Positions 17,816 to 25,380 of a DNA stretch of 64,000 bases are shown here, piece after piece. Origin of the DNA: Lachnospiraceae bacterium (lineage in GTDB: Bacteria; Bacillota; Clostridia; Lachnospirales; Lachnospiraceae). Made by a program: the position numbers and the translations under genes. Positions within the stretch are counted from its first letter, which is position 1. Every line of letters begins with the position of its first letter. Location of the stretch: NCBI GenBank assembly GCA_017480195.1, contig JAFVBE010000007.1:35750-99749 (forward strand). The letters run 5' to 3'. The notes under the pieces were generated by a model, which saw only the letters and a program-made list of their open reading frames with translations, was not told the origin of the DNA and did not search any database.

Positions 17816-18856
17816 ATGAATGAGAGTAATAAACATATAGCATATCTTTCATATATCAGGGCATTTGCTTGTATTGCAATCATAGTTTTACATACTTATA
17901 CCATGGAGGCTATGTATTACAGATCTGAAATAAGTGTAGCTTCATATGCAGTAACAAGCTGTGTGGCATATATGATGATGTGGGCGGTACCATGCTTCGT
18001 GATGGTAACGGGTGCACTTTTGCTGGATACAGATAAAGAAATATCATTAAAAAGATTATATGGAAGATATATATTAAGGATATTTGTTGTCTTAATTGTG
18101 TTTACTGTTTTATTCACAATAAGCGATATAATATATGACAAGGAAAAGCTAAGTGTAATTGGAGTTATTAAGAGAATAGGCTATAAGCTTTATTCAGGCA
18201 CAAGCTGGGCTCATATGTGGTATCTGTATTTAATAATAGGCTTATATATTCTGCTTCCTGCATTTCGTGCACTGGTTAAGGGATTTGGTTTAAAGGAACT
18301 TTGGTATTTGTTAGCTGTATATTTCGTGTTTAATTCTTTTATACCGATGATTAACCAATTCTCAGAGGCAAAAATTGGCTTTTATATTACTACGAATTCC
18401 ATTTTTCCGTTTTATCTTATAATGGGATATATGCTTAGTAATAATTTGATTAAATTAAATATGAAGCTTTCGGTATTATTGTTCTTACTCGGAGAAGCTG
18501 CTATTATTATAATTTCAATTTTGGGTATAAAAAATAACAGTTCCGATGCTGTTACTTTACTTGGTAATTATTCTTTTGTACCTGTTGTAATAACAAGTAT
18601 TGGTGTTTTTGGGATATTTAGAAATTTAAGGCTTAATAATCCGAATAAATTCATACTTCTTGTTGATAAATTATCCTTCGGAATATATCTTGTTCATCTT
18701 GGATTTTTAAGATATGGTATAAAATCAGAATTAATAAATCCATATGAAAAGGGTGGAAATATATTTATATTTGTTATAGCGTTGATTGTATTTGGTTTAT
18801 CGTTTTTATTGACATTTTTATTAAGATTAATACCGGGAGTAAAGAAGCTTTTGTAA
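17816..18856 (+). CDS. Acyltransferase 3 family membrane protein
   Basis: 346 residues from ATG 17816; an upstream in-frame ATG at 17795 overlaps the lipoprotein gene but has its AGGA only one base away, so it is less likely. About ten membrane segments. The start Y-I-R-A-F-A-C-I-A-I-I-V-L-H-T matches the acyltransferase 3 (OafA/WecH) motif with the catalytic His in helix 1. SYxWAHMWYLY-like and YFVFNSFIP segments also fit. Such enzymes O-acetylate or O-succinylate wall or exported glycans; substrate unknown. It lies next to surface-protein genes. Confidence 0.85.
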   Translation: MNESNKHIAYLSYIRAFACIAIIVLHTYTMEAMYYRSEISVASYAVTSCVAYMMMWAVPCFVMVTGALLLDTDKEISLKRLYGRYILRIFVVLIVFTVLFTISDIIYDKEKLSVIGVIKRIGYKLYSGTSWAHMWYLYLIIGLYILLPAFRALVKGFGLKELWYLLAVYFVFNSFIPMINQFSEAKIGFYITTNSIFPFYLIMGYMLSNNLIKLNMKLSVLLFLLGEAAIIIISILGIKNNSSDAVTLLGNYSFVPVVITSIGVFGIFRNLRLNNPNKFILLVDKLSFGIYLVHLGFLRYGIKSELINPYEKGGNIFIFVIALIVFGLSFLLTFLLRLIPGVKKLL

Positions 18857-18883
18857 AATATATGAAAATATGCATAAAATATG

Positions 18884-18911
18884 AAAAAAAGTGCTTGATA
18901 GCACTTTTTTT
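18884..18911 (+). terminator. Rho-independent terminator after the acyltransferase gene
   Basis: AAAAAAAGTGC and GCACTTTTTTT form an 11-bp stem with a 6-base loop (TTGATA), ending in a T-run. The A-run on the left also makes it usable from the other strand. The loop is also the -35 box of the rpsB promoter. Confidence 0.9.
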
Positions 18912-18923
18912 ATATGTTATAAT
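18895..18923 (+). promoter_or_regulatory. rpsB-tsf promoter (overlaps terminator)
   Basis: TTGATA (18895-18900), a 17-base spacer and TATAAT (18918-18923), with an extended TG at 18915-18916. This is one of the best sigma-70/SigA matches in the window. Transcription would start near 18930, giving a leader of about 135 bases before rpsB. Confidence 0.85.
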
Positions 18924-18972
18924 CAGCTTTGTGTGCGGCTTAGTTAAGACGATGCCGTAAAATATTAAACAT

Positions 18973-19039
18973 GTGGGTGAATAAACGAAATGGTGCTACT
19001 TGACGCAGTAGTTTTCGTGAATAAATATTTGAAACCCAC
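18973..19039 (+). promoter_or_regulatory. Structured leader RNA upstream of rpsB
   Basis: Three nested stems can be drawn: GTGGGT (18973-18978) with ACCCAC (19034-19039), CGAAA (18986-18990) with TTTCG (19013-19017), and CTACT (18996-19000) with AGTAG (19007-19011) around a TGACGC loop. It lies between a strong promoter and the rpsB ribosome binding site, the usual place for ribosomal-protein autoregulation. The protein that binds it (S2 or another) is inferred, not shown. Confidence 0.6.
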
Positions 19040-19065
19040 AGAGGTATAACCATAGGAGGTATATT

Positions 19066-19818
19066 ATGAGCGTTATTTCAATGAAACAATTACTTGAGGC
19101 AGGTGTTCATTTCGGTCACCAGACCAGAAGATGGAACCCTAAGATGGCTGAGTATATCTATACTGAGCGTAATGGTATCTATATTATCGACTTACAGAAG
19201 TCAGTTGGTAAGGTAGATGAGGCTTACAAAGCAATATTTGATTGTGCAGCAGATGGTGGTAAGATATTATTTGTTGGTACTAAGAAGCAGGCACAGGATT
19301 CAATTAAGTCTGAGGCTGAAAGATGTGGTATGTATTATGTAAACCAGAGATGGTTAGGTGGTATGCTTACTAACTTCAAGACTATCCAGACAAGAATTGC
19401 CAAGCTTAAGAAATATGAGGCTATGGAAGCTGATGGTACATTTGATGTACTCCCTAAGAAGGAAGTTATCGAGATTAAGAAGGAGATGGATAAGCTCCAG
19501 AAGAATCTTGGCGGTATAAAGGAAATGAAGGATATTCCTGATATGATATTTGTTGTTGATCCGCGCAAGGAGAAGAACTGTATTCAGGAAGCTCATACAC
19601 TTGGAATTCCTCTTGTTGGTATTGCAGATACAAACTGTGATCCTGAAGAACTTGATTATGTAATTCCGGGTAATGATGATGCTATAAGAGCCGTTAAGCT
19701 TATCGTAGCTAAGATGGCTGATGCTGTTATCGAGGCTAATCAGGGTGAGGATGAGATGACAGAGGAAGAGGCTGAGTCAGCAGCTGCTGATGCAGAGGAA
19801 AATGAGACTGAGGAGTAA
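19066..19818 (+). CDS. rpsB: Ribosomal protein S2
   Basis: 250 residues. S2 is a late-assembling 30S protein needed to hold S1-type proteins. Family motifs: [20 protein letters not shown] at the start, [34 protein letters not shown] and [20 protein letters not shown]. It has an acidic C-terminal tail ([17 protein letters not shown]), common in Clostridia. AGGAGG lies 7 bases before ATG. It is followed by tsf, the standard pair. Confidence 0.98.
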   Translation: MSVISMKQLLEAGVHFGHQTRRWNPKMAEYIYTERNGIYIIDLQKSVGKVDEAYKAIFDCAADGGKILFVGTKKQAQDSIKSEAERCGMYYVNQRWLGGMLTNFKTIQTRIAKLKKYEAMEADGTFDVLPKKEVIEIKKEMDKLQKNLGGIKEMKDIPDMIFVVDPRKEKNCIQEAHTLGIPLVGIADTNCDPEELDYVIPGNDDAIRAVKLIVAKMADAVIEANQGEDEMTEEEAESAAADAEENETEE

Positions 19819-19898
19819 TCGGCAAAGGTCTGATTATAAATTATGACAACTTGCCTTATGCATATGCAATAGGCATAATATATAGGAGGTTTTTTAAA

Positions 19899-20834
19899 AT
19901 GGCTAATATTACAGCGGCTATGGTAAAAGAGTTAAGAGAGATGTCAGGTGCCGGAATGATGGACTGTAAGAAGGCTCTTACAGAGACAGACGGCGATTTT
20001 GATAAAGCTATGGAGTTCCTTAGAGAGAAGGGACTTGCTACAGCACAGAAGAAGGCCGGAAGAATTGCAGCAGAGGGTATTGTTGCAACTACAGTTATAA
20101 ATGACGGTAAGAAGGCAGCTATCGTTGAGGTTAATGCAGAGACTGACTTCGTAGCTAAGAATGAAGTATTCCAGAGCTATGTTAAGGAGGTTGTAGACCA
20201 GATAGTTAACAGTGATGCGGCAGATGTTGAAGCTTTCAAGGCTGAAAAGTGGGCACTTGATACTTCAATGACTGTTGAAGAGAAGCATGCAGCTATGATT
20301 GCTAAGATTGGTGAGAATATGAACATCAGAAGATTTGCTAAGATTGATTCTGATGGACTCGTTGTATCATATATTCATGCAGGCGGTAAGATTGGTGTTC
20401 TCGTTGAGGCAGCAACTGATGGTTCAGGTGATGCTATAGAAGAATGCTTAAAGAATGTTGCTATGCAGGTTGCGGCTATGAATCCTAAGTACTTAAGTTC
20501 AGACGAGGTACCACAGGATTACAAGGATAACGAGATGAAGATTCTTAAGGAGCAGGCTAAGAATGATCCTAAGAATGCTAACAAGCCTGACAATATAATC
20601 GAGAAGATGCTTACAGGTCGTCTTAACAAGGAACTTAAGGAAATCTGTCTCTTAGAGCAGGAGTATGTTAAGGCTGAGAATAAGGAGACAGTTGCTAAGT
20701 ATGTTGAGCAGGTTGCAAAGGCTAACGGATGCTCACTTGCAGTAAAGAGCTTTGTTCGTTTCGAGACAGGTGAAGGTCTTGAGAAGAAGAATGAGGACTT
20801 TGCAGCAGAGGTTGCAGCTCAGATGAATAAGTAA
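19899..20834 (+). CDS. tsf: Elongation factor Ts
   Basis: 311 residues from ATG 19899, preceded by AGGAGG 8 bases upstream; an earlier in-frame ATG at 19851 has no such signal. EF-Ts exchanges GDP on EF-Tu. The N-terminus MANITAAMVKELREMSGAGM and MDCKKALTE form the EF-Tu-binding domain, and VNAETDFVAKNE is the key TDFV motif. The 80-base gap after rpsB contains an imperfect hairpin (GCCTTATGC/GCAATAGGC) that may modulate read-through. Confidence 0.98.
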   Translation: MANITAAMVKELREMSGAGMMDCKKALTETDGDFDKAMEFLREKGLATAQKKAGRIAAEGIVATTVINDGKKAAIVEVNAETDFVAKNEVFQSYVKEVVDQIVNSDAADVEAFKAEKWALDTSMTVEEKHAAMIAKIGENMNIRRFAKIDSDGLVVSYIHAGGKIGVLVEAATDGSGDAIEECLKNVAMQVAAMNPKYLSSDEVPQDYKDNEMKILKEQAKNDPKNANKPDNIIEKMLTGRLNKELKEICLLEQEYVKAENKETVAKYVEQVAKANGCSLAVKSFVRFETGEGLEKKNEDFAAEVAAQMNK

Positions 20835-20854
20835 AAATCTGAATTAAATAAAAA

Positions 20855-20890
20855 TTACCGCCAGAGTGATTATCACTTTGGCGGTATTTT
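20855..20890 (+). terminator. Terminator after tsf
   Basis: TACCGCCA-gagtga pairs with tcactt-TGGCGGTA around a TTA loop, followed by TTTT. About 15 bp of stem with a GC-rich base. It ends the rpsB-tsf transcript before mntP, whose start lies 21 bases later. Confidence 0.92.
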
Positions 20891-20910
20891 ATAATAGCGG
20901 GGACGATAAA

Positions 20911-21474
20911 TTGAGTTTTTTCGAACTTTTAATGATTGCATTGGGACTTTCCATGGATGCCTTTGCTGTTTCTATATGCAAGGGACTTTCACTTAAGAAA
21001 ATTAATATTAGACACATGTTTATTGCGGGGCTTTGGTTCGGTGGTTTTCAGGCACTTATGCCTACGCTTGGATATTATCTTGGCTCGCTTTTTTCTGAGG
21101 CGGTAGATAAGTTCGACCATTGGATTGCATTTATTTTACTTGCAATTATCGGTATAAGTATGATTAAGGAGTCATTTGAAGAGGTGGATACCTCCGATTC
21201 AGATATGGGTGTTAAAACTATGCTTATGCTTGCTATAGCTACGAGTATTGATGCTTTTGCAGTCGGGGTTTCCTTTGCATTCCTTGGTGCGGATATAGTT
21301 ATAGGAGACCTTGTGATAGGTCTTACGACCTTTATCTGCTCGGCTATCGGAATTAAGATAGGTGGTATATTTGGACTTAAATATAAAGCCAATGCTGAGC
21401 GCATCGGTGGAGTAATTCTTATAATAATTGGAATTAAAATATTATTAGATGGTCTTGGAATTGTCCTTTTCTAA
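20911..21474 (+). CDS. mntP: MntP-type manganese efflux pump
   Basis: 187 residues from TTG 20911, chosen because the family starts [20 protein letters not shown] and any earlier start would lie inside the tsf terminator. GGGG lies upstream. MntP exports Mn(II). Six membrane helices with the two family motifs: [14 protein letters not shown] near the start and [17 protein letters not shown] in the second half, each carrying the Asp needed for metal movement. No manganese riboswitch is visible in the short gap. Length matches the family (about 185). Confidence 0.92.
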   Translation: MSFFELLMIALGLSMDAFAVSICKGLSLKKINIRHMFIAGLWFGGFQALMPTLGYYLGSLFSEAVDKFDHWIAFILLAIIGISMIKESFEEVDTSDSDMGVKTMLMLAIATSIDAFAVGVSFAFLGADIVIGDLVIGLTTFICSAIGIKIGGIFGLKYKANAERIGGVILIIIGIKILLDGLGIVLF

Positions 21475-21498
21475 TATAATTATATAAATAAGATTAAT

Positions 21499-21542
21499 AA
21501 ATAAAAATAATGAGATTATTGTCTTGTTATTTTTATTTTTTT
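21499..21542 (+). terminator. AT-rich terminator after mntP
   Basis: AAATAAAAATAA (21499-21510) pairs with TTATTTTTATTT (21527-21538), 12 bp, loop of 16 bases, followed by more T. All A/T, so weak, but placed between two unrelated genes and symmetrical. Confidence 0.55.
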
Positions 21543-21555
21543 GTTTGTAAATTAT

Positions 21556-22980
21556 ATGAAACATAGATTTAAAATGATTCTATTGATTCTTCTGCTTATA
21601 ATGAGTTTAATAATCGCAGATGGCACAATAAATTATGACTGGACTGATATTATGAAGATTAGGGTGTTTTTTACAAATTTGTATTCAAGCGTAAGGGAGG
21701 ATATAAAAGATAATTATATTAATACGGATGAAAAATATGATAATATTAGCAGTTTTGGAAATGAGAATGATTACTTTGAAATGTCAATTATCGTGGATTT
21801 AATAAGTGATTTTAATGAAAAATCAGAATATTATACATCAGATATTATAATAGAGAATGACAAAGTTATTAACTCAGAAGATGATTTGTATGTAGATAAT
21901 TCTCAGAATGTTACTGCGTATAAGGCGTCTCACGAAGATAAACGCGCTTGTTGGATTTCCTTTTTGGATATAGAGGTGAACCTATGTGATTTGGATGAAA
22001 GGGCATTTCGTATAAGGATAGGTGAGATGTACGATAATATTATAGCAGATAATATGAATACAGTTTTATTTCATGTAAGACCTATGTGCGATGCGGTTTA
22101 CCCGTCAGAATATTATCCATATTCCACATATATATCAAGTGACAGAAGTAACATGGGATATGATGCTTTACAAATTGCTATTGAAGAGGCTCATAGAAGA
22201 AATTTGAGCTTCGAGGCTTGGATTAATCCATACAGGGTTTCAAAAAATGAAACTACGACTAATTCATTTAAGGAGACAGAGTTTTATGATAAATATAAGG
22301 ATTTCATAATAGAATATTATAATGTGGACGGAGAAATTTGTCTTTCACTTGATCCTGCAAAAGAAGAAAGTATAGAGCTTATAGAGGAGGGCATATCAGA
22401 ACTTTTGGATAATTATGACATAGATGGTATACATTTTGATGACTATTTCTATGTAAGTGGAATGAGTTACGGATTATCTGTTGAAGAAAAGAAAGATAAT
22501 ATTAATAATATGATTAAGCGTGTCTATGCACTAATAAAGGAGAAAAAAACGGATTGCGAGTTCGGCATAAGTCCGGCAGGTAATATGGATAATGCAAGAA
22601 ATGATGGTGCAGATATAGATACCTGGCTTTCGGAAGATGGATATTTAGATTACATTATGCCTCAGCTATATTGGACAGATAATTTTGTAACAGACGATGG
22701 TGAGTTTGTAAAATTATTTTCAGAAAGATGTCAAAACTGGATGGAAATAAATAAACTTGATAAACCGATTTATACAGGACTTGCATTATATAAGGCGGGA
22801 GAAGAATATGATAATGATTTAGGATGGTATTATGCAGACGATAATCTCTCCGCTCAATATAAGAATGCCTATAATATGGGATATGATGGTTTTGCACTTT
22901 TCAGATATGCGTGGCTGGAGGATGAAAGGTCATACAAAGAGATAGAGAATTTGAATAATTACATAGAAAATATTTATTAA
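21556..22980 (+). CDS. GHL10-family glycoside hydrolase-like secreted protein
   Basis: 474 residues from ATG 21556; no clear ribosome binding site is seen and TTG 21541 is an alternative. An N-terminal signal anchor (about 5-25) is followed by a 120-residue linker and then a TIM-barrel domain of the GHL10/UPF0748 type. Motifs include ACWISFLDIE, NTVLFHVRPMCDAVYPSEYY, LSFEAWINPYR, GIHFDDYFY and DYIMPQLYW. GHL10 proteins are predicted to cut wall or capsule glycans; some act at lactyl-containing or deacetylated sugars. The DDYF acidic pair is the likely catalytic site. Standing alone, it may be under its own promoter. Confidence 0.85.
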   Translation: MKHRFKMILLILLLIMSLIIADGTINYDWTDIMKIRVFFTNLYSSVREDIKDNYINTDEKYDNISSFGNENDYFEMSIIVDLISDFNEKSEYYTSDIIIENDKVINSEDDLYVDNSQNVTAYKASHEDKRACWISFLDIEVNLCDLDERAFRIRIGEMYDNIIADNMNTVLFHVRPMCDAVYPSEYYPYSTYISSDRSNMGYDALQIAIEEAHRRNLSFEAWINPYRVSKNETTTNSFKETEFYDKYKDFIIEYYNVDGEICLSLDPAKEESIELIEEGISELLDNYDIDGIHFDDYFYVSGMSYGLSVEEKKDNINNMIKRVYALIKEKKTDCEFGISPAGNMDNARNDGADIDTWLSEDGYLDYIMPQLYWTDNFVTDDGEFVKLFSERCQNWMEINKLDKPIYTGLALYKAGEEYDNDLGWYYADDNLSAQYKNAYNMGYDGFALFRYAWLEDERSYKEIENLNNYIENIY

Positions 22981-23030
22981 ATCAGGATAAAGAAATATAA
23001 TAATTAATCGTAAAAAGAATTGAAAAATGC

Positions 23031-23058
23031 TTGCATTTATTTGCTAAAGTGCTATAAT
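23031..23058 (+). promoter_or_regulatory. Promoter of the rimP-nusA-infB operon
   Basis: TTGCAT (23031-23036), 16-base spacer, TATAAT (23053-23058) with an extended TG at 23050-23051. It lies 78 bases before rimP and directly upstream of a stable hairpin. Confidence 0.8.
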
Positions 23059-23087
23059 ATCAATAGACACAGATACTTATGACTTAG

Positions 23088-23116
23088 AGAGTGGGTTTTT
23101 AACCCACTCTTTGTTT
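23088..23116 (+). promoter_or_regulatory. Leader hairpin before rimP (possible attenuator)
   Basis: AGAGTGGGTT and AACCCACTCT form a perfect 10-bp stem with a TTT loop, followed by TTGTTT. It looks like a Rho-independent terminator but lies 25 bases after the expected start of the nusA operon transcript, so it is more likely a regulated terminator or a leader structure. NusA itself could act on it. Confidence 0.65.
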
Positions 23117-23135
23117 ATGACAAAGGTGGTATGAG

Positions 23136-23594
23136 ATGAAGAAAAGTGAAATTGAAGACTATTGCACTAAGCTTGTGACTCCGATTATTGAAGATAATTC
23201 ATATGAGCTTGTGGATGTGGAATATGTCAAGGAGGGCGCAGATTATTATCTTCGGGTTTATGCTGATAAAGAAGGTGGAATCAATATAGATGACTGCGTG
23301 CTCATAAGCAGAGCTTTGGAGGCGAAGCTTGATGAAGAAGACCGGATAGAAAATGCGTATATATTAGAGGTTAGCTCTCCCGGCCTTACAAGACCTCTTA
23401 AGAAGGATAAGGATTTTAAGAGAAGCATAGGTAAAGCCGTAGATATAAAGCTATTTACTAAGTTTAACGGAGTTAAGGAACTTACGGGAGTTTTGGAGGA
23501 ATTCACTGACGAGGAGATAAGTGTAACATATAATGATGAGCTTATAAATATCAAACGAAAAGACATTTCAATGATAAGATTAGCTTTTGAATAA
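23136..23594 (+). CDS. rimP: Ribosome maturation factor RimP
   Basis: 152 residues, the normal length. RimP helps mature the 30S subunit. It has the two-domain layout: an N-terminal alpha/beta domain (YELVDVEYVKEGADYYLRVY and DCVLISRALEAKLDEED) and a C-terminal SH3-like barrel. The signature LEVSSPGLTRPLKKDKDF is intact. The ribosome binding site AAGGTGG precedes ATG. It is the first gene of the rimP-nusA-ylxR-ylxQ-infB-rbfA run. Confidence 0.97.
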   Translation: MKKSEIEDYCTKLVTPIIEDNSYELVDVEYVKEGADYYLRVYADKEGGINIDDCVLISRALEAKLDEEDRIENAYILEVSSPGLTRPLKKDKDFKRSIGKAVDIKLFTKFNGVKELTGVLEEFTDEEISVTYNDELINIKRKDISMIRLAFE

Positions 23595-23643
23595 ATACGC
23601 CGTTGCAGAACATGGCACAACAAATTATTAGGAGGATAAAAAA

Positions 23644-24792
23644 ATGTCAGAAATAATTGACGCATTAAATCAATTAGAGAAGGAAAAAGGAATAAGCAAG
23701 GATAAGATTATGGAGAAAATCGAGAGCTCACTTGTCTCAGCTTGTGAAAAGGACTTTGGTAAGGATGCGGTTATAGATGTATCCATGGACAGAGAAACGG
23801 GAAATATATCCGTATTTCAGAAGAAGATAGTTGTTGATGAAGTAGAGAATGATGCAAATCAGATATCTATTATTCAGGCAAAGGCTATGAAGGATGATGC
23901 AGCTATAGGAGATGAGATTAGCTTTGAGGTTAAGACTAAGGAATTTGGTCGTATCGCTGCTCAGAAAGCAAGAAGCATAATAGTTCAGGCTATCAAGGAA
24001 GGAGAGCGTGATGCAATATACGAGCATTTTGCCTGCAAGGAAAAGGATATTATAACAGGTGTTGTCCAGAGATATGTTGGCAATAATATAAGTGTAAGTC
24101 TCGATGACAGAACGGATGCGCTTCTTACTGAGAATGAACAAGTCAGAGGTGAAAGATATAACAGAGGTGACAGGATTAAACTTTATGTGGTTGAAGTAAA
24201 GAAGAATCAGAAGGGTGGATTTAAGATACTTGTATCAAGGACACACAAGGATTTGGTTAGAAGATTGTTTGAGAAGGAAGTAACTGAGGTTGCTGACGGA
24301 ACAGTGGAGATTAAGAGCATTTCCAGAGAGCCTGGGTCAAGGTCTAAGATAGCGGTATGGTCTAATAATTCTAATGTTGACCCGGTTGGTGCCTGTGTCG
24401 GTTTAAACGGAACAAGAGTAAATAATATAGTCGATGATTTAAAGGGCGAGAAGATAGATATAATTAATTGGAGTGAGGATCCGGCAGTATTCATCGAGAA
24501 TGCTTTAAGTCCTTCCAAGGTTGTATCAGTAAGCGTTGATCCGGATGAGAAGAGTGCGGAGGTAATAGTTCCGGATTATCAACTTTCCCTTGCAATTGGT
24601 AAAGAAGGCCAAAATGCGAGACTTGCAGCAAGACTCACAGGTTACAAAATAGACATCAAGAGTGAATCCCAAGCTAAAGCTCTTGATAGTGATGAAGATT
24701 TTGAACTTGATTTTGGCGATGAATATGATGATGAATACGATGATGGATATGATGAAGAAGATTATAATGAGTCTTCTGATGATGAGGAGTAG
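23644..24792 (+). CDS. nusA: Transcription factor NusA
   Basis: 382 residues, the shorter Firmicutes form without the extra acidic repeats of enteric NusA. The N-terminal RNA-polymerase-binding domain covers about 1-125. The S1 domain has ITGVVQRYVGNNISVSL. KH1 has SRTHKDLVRRLFEKEV and VGACVGLNGTRVNNI. KH2 has LAIGKEGQNARLAARLTGYKI. It ends in a strongly acidic tail (EYDDEYDDGYDEEDYNE). NusA affects pausing, termination and antitermination. AGGAGG lies 9 bases before ATG. Confidence 0.97.
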   Translation: MSEIIDALNQLEKEKGISKDKIMEKIESSLVSACEKDFGKDAVIDVSMDRETGNISVFQKKIVVDEVENDANQISIIQAKAMKDDAAIGDEISFEVKTKEFGRIAAQKARSIIVQAIKEGERDAIYEHFACKEKDIITGVVQRYVGNNISVSLDDRTDALLTENEQVRGERYNRGDRIKLYVVEVKKNQKGGFKILVSRTHKDLVRRLFEKEVTEVADGTVEIKSISREPGSRSKIAVWSNNSNVDPVGACVGLNGTRVNNIVDDLKGEKIDIINWSEDPAVFIENALSPSKVVSVSVDPDEKSAEVIVPDYQLSLAIGKEGQNARLAARLTGYKIDIKSESQAKALDSDEDFELDFGDEYDDEYDDGYDEEDYNESSDDEE

Positions 24793-24797
24793 ATTTA

Positions 24798-25067
24798 ATG
24801 GCGAAGAAGATTCCGTTAAGACAATGCATAGGCTGTAGGGAATCAAAACCTAAGAATGAATTAATCAGGATAATCCGAACTCCTGAGAATGATATATGCT
24901 TCGATAAGACGGGAAGAATGAACGGCAGAGGTGCATATATATGTCCTTCAGAGCTCTGTCTTGATAAGGCTATAAAATCAAAGGGGATTGAGAGAGCATT
25001 AAATTGTGAGATTCCTGATGAAATATTTGAGATGCTTCGAGGAGTTGATTTGATTGACGCGAAATAG
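24798..25067 (+). CDS. rnpM: YlxR/RnpM family RNase P modulator
   Basis: 89 residues. YlxR of Bacillus (RnpM) binds RNase P RNA and tunes its activity. All family marks are seen: RQCIGCRESKPKNELIRIIR, DKTGRMNGRGAYICPSELC and a C-terminal KGIERALNCEIPDEIFEML. The two cysteine pairs at each end of the fold are kept. It starts 5 bases after the nusA stop and overlaps ylxQ by 14 bases. Confidence 0.93.
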   Translation: MAKKIPLRQCIGCRESKPKNELIRIIRTPENDICFDKTGRMNGRGAYICPSELCLDKAIKSKGIERALNCEIPDEIFEMLRGVDLIDAK

Positions 25068-25377
25068 GGCATTATCCATGTTATCAATATCGGCAAAAGC
25101 CGGAAAAGCAGTAAGCGGAGGCTTTCTGACAGAGAAAGCTTTACAGGAGGGCAGTGCCTGTCTTGTAATAATTGCAGAAGATGCATCGGATAATACAAAA
25201 AACAAATTCATAAACAAGAGTGTATATTATAAGGTGCCATATTATATATTTGGCGATAGCGGTGCACTTGGAGGCTCTATCGGGAAAGAAGACAGAGTGG
25301 TTGTAGCAGTTACTGACGAGGGTATCGCCAAGAAAATAATCTCAGAAATTGAAAGTAGTAAGGATATGGAGGTGTAA
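25054..25377 (+). CDS. ylxQ: YlxQ, L7Ae/L30e-family RNA-binding protein
   Basis: 107 residues from TTG 25054, with AGGAG about 9 bases upstream inside rnpM. The fold is L7Ae/L30e-type: LSISAKAGKAVSGGFLTEKA, CLVIIAEDASDNTKNKF, then VPYYIFGDSGALGGSIG. L7Ae-family proteins bind kink-turn RNA. It sits between rnpM and infB in most Firmicutes. Confidence 0.9.
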   Translation: MTRNRALSMLSISAKAGKAVSGGFLTEKALQEGSACLVIIAEDASDNTKNKFINKSVYYKVPYYIFGDSGALGGSIGKEDRVVVAVTDEGIAKKIISEIESSKDMEV

Positions 25378-25380
25378 TCT

